Below are positions 5,568 through 12,615 of a DNA stretch of 21,455 nucleotides, piece after piece. The first letter of the stretch is position 1, and each line of letters opens with the position of its first letter. A program made the translations under genes and the position numbers. Source of the DNA: JBMTVN01 sp046047235. GTDB taxonomy: Bacteria; Verrucomicrobiota; Verrucomicrobiia; Limisphaerales; JAHDYP01. The stretch is taken from the NCBI GenBank assembly GCA_046047235.1, contig JBJOII010000078.1, forward strand, positions 1 to 21,455, read 5' to 3'. The notes below the pieces were generated by a model. It made no database searches, was not told the origin of the DNA, and was given only the letters and a program-made list of their open reading frames with translations.

Positions 5568-7658
5568 TTGAAACGTAATTCTAAAGAACTCCAACGCTGG
5601 GTCCCAGCCATCATCACCAGCGCAGTCCTGCTGCTCGTCTGGAGCCTCCAACTCCTCTCCTCCTTCTCCCCCGGCCTGTCCGTACTCAATCGCGTCGAAA
5701 ACATCTCCTATGACTGGCGCGTCCGCTGGATGTCCCAACGCGATACCCCCATCTGCACTGACCTCGTCGCCGTGGCCATCGATGACCTCGCCCACGAAAG
5801 CGTCAGCCTCACCTACGACGCCATCTGGCCCTGGCCCCGCCATATCCACGGGCAACTCGTCGAAGAACTCGCCGCCGAAGGCGCCCGCGTCATCGCCTTC
5901 GATATCCTCTTCCTCACCTCCTACCCCGCCTGGTCCGATGAAATCGAAAATGACCTCCCACTCCCCTCCGATACCGTCTTCTCCAGAAAACTCGCCAACG
6001 CCGGTAACGTCCTCCTCGCCTCCTCAACCTCCACAAACTCGAGCGGCGGATGGAACATGGAAGTCCCCTTCCCCCTGCTCGCCACAAATAGCGCCGGCAT
6101 CGGCCACATCGTCTCCGATGTCGACCGCGATGGCGTACTCCGTCGCGTTAAAGTCCTCTACGAAACACCCGACGGAAAACGCTACTGGCACTTGGCCGTC
6201 CTCGCCGCCGCCAAATACCTCGGCCTCGACATAGATAAAGCCGAAATCCTCCCAGACCGCATCATCCTGCGCGGACCCGGCGGAATCCAAAGAACCCTAC
6301 CCGTCGACTCCCAAGGCTACCTCTACGTCGATTGGGTCCTGGGTAAACACGAGGCCGAAGAACGACGTATCATCCTGCCCTTCACCGAATTCCTCCAACG
6401 CCACATCAAAAGAAAAAACGGCGGCTACGTCGACGGCCGCGACATCATGGGCGCCGTCGTCTTCGTCGGCTCCCTCGGATCCGGAAATAATATCTCCGAT
6501 ACCGGAGCTACCCCGCTCGCGAGTAAAGACTTCCTCTTCACTACCCACTGGAACGTCGCTAACTCCATCATCCAAAATCAGTTCGTCAAAAAAAGTAGCC
6601 CCACCACCGAAATCCTCCTCACCCTCCTCATCGCCTGCCTCTCCGCCATCGTCACCTGGCGCATGCGCATGCTCTGGGCATCCAGCGTCCTTACCCTCTC
6701 CCTCGGAGCCTACTTCCTCCTCGCCCTCGGCCTCTTCGCCAGCGCACGCTATTGGCTCCCCATCGCCGTCCCCACAACAACACTCCTCCTAACCCACCTC
6801 TCCCTGGTCACCTACCGCGGCGTGGTCGAACAACGCGAACGCTTCCGCGTCAAAGAAGTGTTCTCCAAAGTCGTCGCACCCGACGTCGTCAACGAACTCC
6901 TCAATTCGGAAGCCGTCAGCTTCGGCGGCAGCCGACGACGCGTCTCCATCTTCTTCGCCGATATCCGTGGCTTCACCAAAGTCACCGACGAAGGACAAGC
7001 CGAAGCGGAGCGCTACGCCACCGAACAAGGACTCTCCCACCAGGAAGCCGAAGCCTACCTCGACGCCCAAGCCCGAGATATCCTCCATACCGTCAACCTC
7101 TACCTCGGCGCAGTCGCCGATACAATCAAGCAACACCACGGCACTTTCGATAAATACATCGGTGACTGCGTCATGGCCTTCTGGGGCGCCCCTACCCCCA
7201 ATGAACACCACGCCGCCGATTGCGTCCGCGCCGCCATCCAAGCCCAACAAGCCATCTTCAAACTCAACCAAAAACGCCACGCCGAAAACCTCGAACGAAC
7301 CAAAAGAAACGCAGACCCCTCCCGCTCAGGCCTCCCCCCACTCAGGCCCCTCACCCTCCTGGACCTCGGCACCGGAATTAATACCGGAACCGTCACCGTC
7401 GGCCTCATGGGCTCAGACCAACACGTCCTCAACTACACCGTCTTCGGAAGGGAAGTAAACCTCGCCAGCCGCCTCGAAGGCACCTCCGGCAGCGGCCGAA
7501 TCGTCATCTCCCAGTCCACCTTCAATGAACTCCTCGCCACCGCACCGGACCTCGTCCAAGCCTGCCAGTCCCTACCCCCTGTCCATGTCAAAGGATTCCG
7601 TGAACCCATCCGTATCTATGAAGTCAACTGGCAAAACCCACCCAACCCACCCCACTGA
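5568..7658 (+). CDS. CHASE2-domain class III adenylate cyclase
   Basis: Membrane receptor cyclase expected to make cAMP from ATP in response to a periplasmic signal. From a TTG at 5568 it has 696 residues. A transmembrane helix at about 12-32 is followed by an extracytoplasmic CHASE2 domain (about 40-335), two or three helices at about 348-412, and a cytoplasmic cyclase domain (about 455-690). The metal aspartates are D465 (FADIRGF) and D533 (IGDCVMAFW). K529 selects adenine. N631 and R635 lie in VNLASRLE. D465 and D533 are 68 residues apart, against about 44 in typical class III enzymes, because of a charged insert near 475-500. An upstream in-frame TTG at 5529 lies inside the terminator and is rejected. 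It probably pairs functionally with the FecR protein. The start codon is the least certain point. Confidence 0.93.
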   Translation: MKRNSKELQRWVPAIITSAVLLLVWSLQLLSSFSPGLSVLNRVENISYDWRVRWMSQRDTPICTDLVAVAIDDLAHESVSLTYDAIWPWPRHIHGQLVEELAAEGARVIAFDILFLTSYPAWSDEIENDLPLPSDTVFSRKLANAGNVLLASSTSTNSSGGWNMEVPFPLLATNSAGIGHIVSDVDRDGVLRRVKVLYETPDGKRYWHLAVLAAAKYLGLDIDKAEILPDRIILRGPGGIQRTLPVDSQGYLYVDWVLGKHEAEERRIILPFTEFLQRHIKRKNGGYVDGRDIMGAVVFVGSLGSGNNISDTGATPLASKDFLFTTHWNVANSIIQNQFVKKSSPTTEILLTLLIACLSAIVTWRMRMLWASSVLTLSLGAYFLLALGLFASARYWLPIAVPTTTLLLTHLSLVTYRGVVEQRERFRVKEVFSKVVAPDVVNELLNSEAVSFGGSRRRVSIFFADIRGFTKVTDEGQAEAERYATEQGLSHQEAEAYLDAQARDILHTVNLYLGAVADTIKQHHGTFDKYIGDCVMAFWGAPTPNEHHAADCVRAAIQAQQAIFKLNQKRHAENLERTKRNADPSRSGLPPLRPLTLLDLGTGINTGTVTVGLMGSDQHVLNYTVFGREVNLASRLEGTSGSGRIVISQSTFNELLATAPDLVQACQSLPPVHVKGFREPIRIYEVNWQNPPNPPH

Positions 7659-7706
7659 ACTTTTCCAGCTGTAAGCCCAACCTCAACCCCACTAGAAACC
7701 CAAAAC

Positions 7707-8204
7707 ATGAAACTGGTCGTCTACCCAGGTAGTTTCGATCCCCTCACCAACGGCCACCTCGATCTCATCGAACGCGCCGTAAAACTCTTCGATCGCGTCA
7801 TCGTCGCCATCGCAGAAAATGAATCCAAACACCCCCTCTTCACCCTCGAAGAACGCAAAAACCTCGTCACCCAATCCATCACCCACCTCAAAAAAGTCGA
7901 AGTCGATACCTTCACCGGACTCCTCGTCGATTACGTCGAACAACAAGGCGGTCAAGCCATCCTTCGAGGCCTCCGCGCAGTCTCCGACTTCGAGTTCGAA
8001 TTCCAACTCGCCCTCATGAACCGCAAACTCAACCAACGTGTCGAAACGCTCTTCATGATGCCCAAAGATACCTACACCTTCCTCAGCTCCCGCGTCATCA
8101 AGGAAATCTCCCGCCTCGGAGGCAACGTCGACTGCCTCGTCCCCACCCCCGTAAACCTCGCCCTCCAAGCAAAATTCCAAACCCAAAAACCGCCATGCCC
8201 CTAA
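7707..8204 (+). CDS. coaD: Phosphopantetheine adenylyltransferase
   Basis: Transfers AMP from ATP to 4'-phosphopantetheine, the penultimate step of coenzyme A synthesis. The 165 residues match the family. PGSFDPLTNGHLD at 7-19 holds the nucleotidyltransferase TxGH motif (H17). RGLRAVSDFEFEFQLALMNR and SSRVIKEISRLGG are the expected phosphopantetheine- and ATP-binding segments. It begins a compact run: its last 10 bases overlap yceD. Upstream, CCCCACTAGA (7687-7696) precedes the ATG by 10 bases; the same 10-mer lies 8 bases before pilT and may be a -10 region, but no -35 box is evident. Confidence 0.97.
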   Translation: MKLVVYPGSFDPLTNGHLDLIERAVKLFDRVIVAIAENESKHPLFTLEERKNLVTQSITHLKKVEVDTFTGLLVDYVEQQGGQAILRGLRAVSDFEFEFQLALMNRKLNQRVETLFMMPKDTYTFLSSRVIKEISRLGGNVDCLVPTPVNLALQAKFQTQKPPCP

Positions 8205-8677
8205 CCATCAACGCAAAACACCTCGAAAAACATCCCGTCACCTTCGAGGGCTCCATCCCACCAGAAGAATTAAAGTTGGACATCCAGGATGACCTCGTGC
8301 AACTCTCCGCCCCCCTGCATTACAGGCTCGTGGCAGAAAAACACGAAAACGGTGTCCTGCTGCAGGGAACCCTGGCTTGGACCTGGGAATGTGATTGCGC
8401 ACGCTGCCTGCAGCACTTCCACTCCAGTCAAAACCTCGAGCACTGGACACTCCTGCTCCCGTTCGAAGGCGATGACGCAGCGGAATGGCTCAATGACTGC
8501 GTGGACTTGACGCCCTATCTGCGTGAAGATATGGTCCTCGAGCTGCCGCAGCGCCCACTGTGTGGGCCGGATTGCACTGGATTAGCCAACACGGCCCCAT
8601 CCGATAGCCCTCCGGACTCAACAACCCGTCAACCGGAAGGGCCTTGGCAGGCATTGGATAAATTAAAACTTTCTTAA
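8195..8677 (+). CDS. yceD: YceD/DUF177-family protein
   Basis: 160 residues. YceD proteins are encoded next to rpmF in many bacteria and are linked to 23S rRNA and ribosome maturation. A cysteine cluster CDCARC (C66, C68, C71) and a second pair in PLCGPDC (C123, C127) suggest metal binding. DLTPYLREDMVLELPQRPLC is the typical family core and the C-terminus ends in a W-x-x-L-x-K-L pattern. The gene overlaps coaD by 10 bases in another frame and is followed 13 bases later by rpmF, the classic arrangement. Base composition shifts here to near strand balance. No Shine-Dalgarno is seen. Confidence 0.9.
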   Translation: MPLTINAKHLEKHPVTFEGSIPPEELKLDIQDDLVQLSAPLHYRLVAEKHENGVLLQGTLAWTWECDCARCLQHFHSSQNLEHWTLLLPFEGDDAAEWLNDCVDLTPYLREDMVLELPQRPLCGPDCTGLANTAPSDSPPDSTTRQPEGPWQALDKLKLS

Positions 8678-8690
8678 CTGCTGATTTGAT

Positions 8691-8876
8691 ATGGGAGTAC
8701 CGAAAAGAAAACCGTCGCGCAGCCGGCAACGTATGCGCCGCGCCTATAACAGCGTGCTGAAACTACCCCAGCTGAGCGCTTGCCCCCAATGCTCAGCCCC
8801 CTACATCCCTCACCGGGTCTGCCCTGCTTGCGGCTTCTATAAAGGCCGCCAAGTGATCAGCGTTCAGGTCGTCTAA
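8691..8876 (+). CDS. rpmF: 50S ribosomal protein L32
   Basis: 61 residues, the expected size. The basic N-terminus MGVPKRKPSRSRQRMRRA is diagnostic. The zinc-ribbon form is present, with CPQC (C31, C34) and CPAC (C44, C47). It is placed between yceD and plsX as in many bacteria. No Shine-Dalgarno precedes the ATG (AACTGCTGATTTGAT), which is notable for a ribosomal protein gene that should be strongly translated. Confidence 0.98.
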   Translation: MGVPKRKPSRSRQRMRRAYNSVLKLPQLSACPQCSAPYIPHRVCPACGFYKGRQVISVQVV

Positions 8877-8884
8877 CCCGTTCC

Positions 8885-8930
8885 GGACGAGCGCAGCCGT
8901 GGCCACCTGCCGCCTGCGCCTTTTTCGTCC
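8885..8930 (+). promoter_or_regulatory. bulged stem-loop abutting the plsX start codon
   Basis: GGACGA-GCGCAG (8885-8896) can pair with CTGCGC (8914-8919) and TCGTCC (8925-8930), leaving a 17-base loop and a CTTTT bulge on the 3' side. That is 12 perfect base pairs in two blocks, and the outer arm ends at the base before the plsX ATG (8931). The inner hairpin followed by CTTTTT can also be read as a weak intrinsic terminator. It fills most of the 54-base gap between rpmF and plsX, where no promoter or Shine-Dalgarno is seen. Confidence 0.5.
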
Positions 8931-9977
8931 ATGCGAATAGCAGTCGATGTGATGGGCGGAGATCACGGCTGCAAAGTCGTGGTCAGCGGAGTCAAACTCG
9001 CCCTCGAAAACTCCGAGCGCATCCAGTCACTCCTCCTGGTCGGCCAACAGTCCGTTGTCGAGGCCGCCTTGCAGGAATCTGACTGCACAGACCCTCGCGT
9101 ACAAATCGTCCACGCCAGCGAAGTCCTCACCATGGAGGATAAGCCCGTGGCCGCCGTCCGCCGCAAAAAGGACTCCTCCCTCGTCCGCAGTATCGAACTC
9201 GTCAAAGAAGGCCGCGCCGATGCCGTCATTTCACCCGGTAACACCGGAGGCCTCGTCGCCGCCTCAACCCTCAAGCTAAGAACCCTCCCCGGCGTCGACC
9301 GCCCAGGTATCGCAACCGTCATACCCGCCCCGGAAAATGAATTCGTCCTCCTCGACTCCGGCGCCAATATCGACTGCAAACCCCGCCACCTCCTCGAATA
9401 CGCCATCATGGGAAATGTCTACTCCCGCGAAATCCTCGGCGTAAACTCCCCACGCGTCGGTATCCTCAGCATCGGAACCGAAGCCATCAAAGGGAATGAA
9501 CTCACCCTCGAAGCCTATAAACTCTGCCAAAAAGCCCCCCTCAACTTCATCGGCAATGTCGAAGGTCACGACCTCTTCAATAATCGCGTCGATGTCGTGG
9601 TCTGCGACGGGTTCGTAGGCAATATCGTCCTCAAAACCTGCGAAAGCCTCGCCCGCGGCATGCTGCTCTGGCTGAAATCCGAACTCAAAGCCAACCTCAA
9701 ACGCAAACTAGGCGCCCTCCTCGCTCAAAATGCCTTCCGCACCATCGCCCGCCGCATGGACCCCGATGGCTACGGCGGCGCACCACTCCTCGGCCTAAAT
9801 GGCCACGTCATGAAAGCCCACGGATCCGCCCGCGAACGCGCTATCATGAACGCCCTGCTCCTCACCGCAGAAAGCATCCGACACAACGTCAACCAACATA
9901 TCATCGACGAAATCGCCGCAGCACAACAAAGCCTGGGATCCGACCTTCAAACCAACGGAACCCCCACCCCGGCATGA
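8931..9977 (+). CDS. plsX: Phosphate acyltransferase PlsX
   Basis: Makes acyl-phosphate from acyl-ACP, feeding glycerol-3-phosphate acylation by PlsY at the membrane. The 348 residues match the family. It begins MRIAVDVMGGDHG. VISPGNTGGLVAAS, LLDSGANIDCKP and CDGFVGNIVLKTCE are hallmark segments, and the C-terminal GLNGHVMKAHGSA is also typical. It overlaps fabH by four bases (ATGA), implying coupled translation. The start codon directly follows a stable bulged stem, which may control translation or continuation of transcription from rpmF. Confidence 0.97.
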   Translation: MRIAVDVMGGDHGCKVVVSGVKLALENSERIQSLLLVGQQSVVEAALQESDCTDPRVQIVHASEVLTMEDKPVAAVRRKKDSSLVRSIELVKEGRADAVISPGNTGGLVAASTLKLRTLPGVDRPGIATVIPAPENEFVLLDSGANIDCKPRHLLEYAIMGNVYSREILGVNSPRVGILSIGTEAIKGNELTLEAYKLCQKAPLNFIGNVEGHDLFNNRVDVVVCDGFVGNIVLKTCESLARGMLLWLKSELKANLKRKLGALLAQNAFRTIARRMDPDGYGGAPLLGLNGHVMKAHGSARERAIMNALLLTAESIRHNVNQHIIDEIAAAQQSLGSDLQTNGTPTPA

Positions 9978-11014
9978 CAACTCTCAAAACCCCAAAAACC
10001 TTCAAAAACCCCAGAGCAGAACACGGCTACCACGGCCGCTCCTGCTCCGTGCTCTCCGTCGGCTCCTACGTCCCCCAACGCGTGCTCACCAATGCTGACC
10101 TCGAAAAAATGGTCAGCACCTCGGACGAATGGATCACTTCCCGCACAGGAATCAAGGAACGCCGCATAGCAGCCGAAACGGAAACCACCTCCGACCTCGC
10201 CGCCAATGCAGCTAAACTCGCTATCGAACGCGCCGGCATCTCCCCCGAAGATATCGACCTCATCATCGTCGCCACCATCACCCCGGATTACGTCTTCCCC
10301 GCCACAGCCTGTATCGTCCAACAGAAAATCGGCGCTAAAAAAGCCGCAGCCTTCGACCTCGAAGCCGCTTGCTCCGGATTCATCTACGGACTCGAAATCG
10401 GACAGCAGTTCATCATGTCCCGCACCTATAATACCGTCCTCGTCATAGGTGCCGAAAAACTCTCCACGATCATCGACTGGAACGACCGCAATACCTGCGT
10501 CCTCTTCGGCGATGGCGCCGGTGCCGCCATCCTCCATAGCCGACCCGGTGCGCACGGCCTCCTCACCGCCTGCATGGGTGCCGATGGAACCAAAGGGGAC
10601 CTCCTCTGTATGCCCGGCGGAGGTAGCCGCTGCCCCGCCACTCTCGACTCAGTCCAAAACCGCCTCCACTACCTCCGCATGGAAGGAAAGGAAACTTTCA
10701 AAAACGCCGTCACCGCCATGTACCGCGCAGCCCGTGAATGCCTCCGGCGCTGCGAACTCGATATCAGCCAAATCAAATGCATCATCCCCCACCAAGCGAA
10801 CCGACGTATCATCGAGTCCGTCGGCGATAAACTCGGAGCCTCCGAAGACCAGGTCTTCGTCAACCTCGACCGCTACGGCAATACCTCCGCCGCCTCCGTC
10901 GCCATCGCTCTCGATGAAGCCGTCCACTCCGCACGAATCCAACGCGGGGACCTCATCCTCCTCATGGTTTTCGGCGCAGGCCTAACGTGGGGCGCTGCAA
11001 TTATCGAGTGGTAA
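9974..11014 (+). CDS. fabH: Beta-ketoacyl-ACP synthase III
   Basis: Starts fatty acid synthesis by condensing acetyl-CoA with malonyl-ACP. It is a 346-residue thiolase-fold enzyme. The catalytic triad is complete: C133 in AACSGF, H273 in HQANRR and N303 in YGNTSAAS. GDGAGAAIL and the C-terminal FGAGLTWGA are typical. The N-terminus carries about 20 residues beyond the usual start, before SVLSVGSYVPQ; the ATGA overlap with plsX favours the long form, as does the lack of another ATG before the core. The two genes form the standard plsX-fabH pair. Confidence 0.97.
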   Translation: MTTLKTPKTFKNPRAEHGYHGRSCSVLSVGSYVPQRVLTNADLEKMVSTSDEWITSRTGIKERRIAAETETTSDLAANAAKLAIERAGISPEDIDLIIVATITPDYVFPATACIVQQKIGAKKAAAFDLEAACSGFIYGLEIGQQFIMSRTYNTVLVIGAEKLSTIIDWNDRNTCVLFGDGAGAAILHSRPGAHGLLTACMGADGTKGDLLCMPGGGSRCPATLDSVQNRLHYLRMEGKETFKNAVTAMYRAARECLRRCELDISQIKCIIPHQANRRIIESVGDKLGASEDQVFVNLDRYGNTSAASVAIALDEAVHSARIQRGDLILLMVFGAGLTWGAAIIEW

Positions 11015-11028
11015 AACCACCCGTCATG

Positions 11029-11056
11029 TTGACGCAAACCCTCAGTGATGTACATT
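11029..11056 (+). promoter_or_regulatory. promoter of the PilZ-like gene
   Basis: TTGACG (11029-11034) and TACATT (11051-11056) are spaced by 16 bases. The predicted transcription start near 11063 precludes the in-frame TTG at 11055 as a start codon and supports the ATG at 11079, with a leader of roughly 16 bases and no Shine-Dalgarno. Confidence 0.55.
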
Positions 11057-11078
11057 GACTGCGCTCAAACACTGCTTT

Positions 11079-11405
11079 ATGCCAGCCAGCCAAACTGATG
11101 GGGGCAGTGACAACGCCAAGGTCGTTGTCGAAAGCCGGGGTTGCCGCTGCAATATCGCAGGCGATCACGTTCGCCTGCACAAAAATGGCGTCGAATTCTG
11201 GAGCCCCTCCTCCTTCGAGTTGTGGACAGAAATGACCTTCGTCATGCGCGCCAAAGACGCCCCCACACCAAGACTCGGATCAGGCGTCGTCGTCTCCTGT
11301 GAAGGCGACCGCCACAAAGGCTTCACTGTCTCCGTCCTCTTCCTCGACCCCGTCACCCAGCCACAGCCCGCTTGGAAAAAACCCAACGACCAGCTGTGGT
11401 CCTAA
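11079..11405 (+). CDS. small PilZ-like domain protein
   Basis: 108 residues from the ATG at 11079. The central part has a PilZ-like strand pattern: HKNGVEFWSPSSFELWTEMTF resembles the (D/N)xSxxGxxF...LxxGTxV strands, and SGVVVSCEGDRHKGFTVSVLFLD resembles the final GxVV...YxVGVxF strands. The arginine-rich c-di-GMP motif and the intact (D/N)xSxxG box are not evident, so it may be an atypical PilZ that does not bind c-di-GMP. Its place 29 bases upstream of the pilus retraction ATPase gene supports a role in type IV pilus control, since PilZ proteins are known pilus regulators. No signal peptide or membrane segment is visible. The coding call is good; the domain call is moderate. Confidence 0.65.
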   Translation: MPASQTDGGSDNAKVVVESRGCRCNIAGDHVRLHKNGVEFWSPSSFELWTEMTFVMRAKDAPTPRLGSGVVVSCEGDRHKGFTVSVLFLDPVTQPQPAWKKPNDQLWS

Positions 11406-11434
11406 TACAACCCCGTCCCCACTAGACCGCTATC

Positions 11435-12523
11435 ATGGAGATCTTCTACAAAATCCTTAAAGCCGCCGTCGATGGCGGTGCCTCCGACGTGCACCTCAAA
11501 ATCGGAGGCCCCGTCATCTTCCGTATCCACGGCGAACTAATCTCCGTCCAAGCCCCAGTCCCCACCAAGGAATGGATGGACTCCGTCGTCGACGCCATCG
11601 TCCCCCCCCACCTTCACCAACGCCTCGCCGAAGATCACGAAGTCGACTTCTCCTACTACCGGGAAGGTGTGGGACGTTTCCGCACCAACCTGTTCCAGCA
11701 AAAAGGCCAGCACTGCCTGGCCATGCGCTACGTCAAAACCAACGTCCCCGCATTCGAAGAACTCGGTCTCCTCCCCGTGCTCAAGGAAATCGCCGAGGCC
11801 AAACGCGGGATAGTCCTCGTGGCTGGCACCACAGGTTGCGGTAAATCCACAACCCTCGCCGCCATGATCGAGCACATCAACGCCAACTTCAAAAAGCACA
11901 TCATCACGCTCGAAGACCCCATCGAATATGTCTTCGACGATAACCAGTGCACCATCGAACAACGCGAAATCGGCCTCGATACCCTGTCCTTCGCCATGGG
12001 GCTCAAGCACGTGCTCCGCCAGGACCCCGATGTCATCATGATCGGCGAAATGCGCGATTCAACCAGCTTCAGCGCCGCCATGAGCGCCGCAGATACCGGC
12101 CACCTCGTCCTCTCAACCCTCCATACCACCAACGCCTCCCAATCCATCGGTCGTATCCTCGACTTCTTCAAACAAGACGAACGCGACTCTGTCCGCCGCC
12201 AGCTCGCAGGCACCCTCCAGGCCGTAGTCTGCCAACGTATGGTCGGCAAAATCGAAGGCGGCGTCATCCCCGCCCTCGAAATCATGATCAATACCGGCAC
12301 AGTCCGGAAACTGCTCGAAGAAAACCGCCTCGATAAACTCGGCGCAGCCATCGAAACCGGCATCGAGGACGGCATGCAAAACTTCAATCAAGCCCTCTTC
12401 AACCTCGTCAAAGAACGCAAGGTAACCGAAGCCGAAGCTCTCTCCAAAGCCACAAACCCCCAGGCCCTGGAAATGAACTTCAAAGGTATCTTCCTCGACG
12501 AATCCCGCCGCATCCTCAGCTAA
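11435..12523 (+). CDS. pilT: PilT/PilU-type pilus retraction ATPase
   Basis: Cytoplasmic hexameric motor that retracts type IV pili for twitching motility. It has 362 residues. An N-terminal PAS-like domain begins MEIFYKILKAAVDGGASDVHL. The Walker A motif is GTTGCGKST at 131-139 (K137), with T and C where P and S are usual. Asp-box acidic residues lie at E160 and D161. Walker B is DVIMIGEMRD (199-208). The His box is TGHLVLSTLHTTNA (221-234). The PilT AIRNLIRE motif is not recognisable, and the C-terminal GMQNFNQALFNL with the T-EAEAL stretch reads more like PilU, so this may be the accessory retraction ATPase. It follows the PilZ-like gene by 29 bases, probably as one transcript. Confidence 0.93.
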   Translation: MEIFYKILKAAVDGGASDVHLKIGGPVIFRIHGELISVQAPVPTKEWMDSVVDAIVPPHLHQRLAEDHEVDFSYYREGVGRFRTNLFQQKGQHCLAMRYVKTNVPAFEELGLLPVLKEIAEAKRGIVLVAGTTGCGKSTTLAAMIEHINANFKKHIITLEDPIEYVFDDNQCTIEQREIGLDTLSFAMGLKHVLRQDPDVIMIGEMRDSTSFSAAMSAADTGHLVLSTLHTTNASQSIGRILDFFKQDERDSVRRQLAGTLQAVVCQRMVGKIEGGVIPALEIMINTGTVRKLLEENRLDKLGAAIETGIEDGMQNFNQALFNLVKERKVTEAEALSKATNPQALEMNFKGIFLDESRRILS

Positions 12524-12574
12524 ATTTCCCACCCCAACCCGCAAAACCACCCGCAATAACCCGCTCCCACGGCA

Positions 12575-12604
12575 TTGCCAAGGCTGTGCCGTTGCCCTTA
12601 TAAG
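12575..12604 (+). promoter_or_regulatory. promoter of the rodZ-like gene
   Basis: TTGCCA (12575-12580) and TATAAG (12599-12604, 5 of 6 consensus matches) are spaced by 18 bases. The -10 box ends 11 bases before the ATG at 12616, so the leader would be about 5 bases. This is a second strong case of a near-leaderless start in the window. Confidence 0.6.
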
Positions 12605-12615
12605 ACCGTATCGCC

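Noticed and set aside
9947..10555. 202-codon minus-strand frame opposite fabH
   Set aside because: Acidic and glycine-rich antisense shadow of a gene with an intact catalytic triad.
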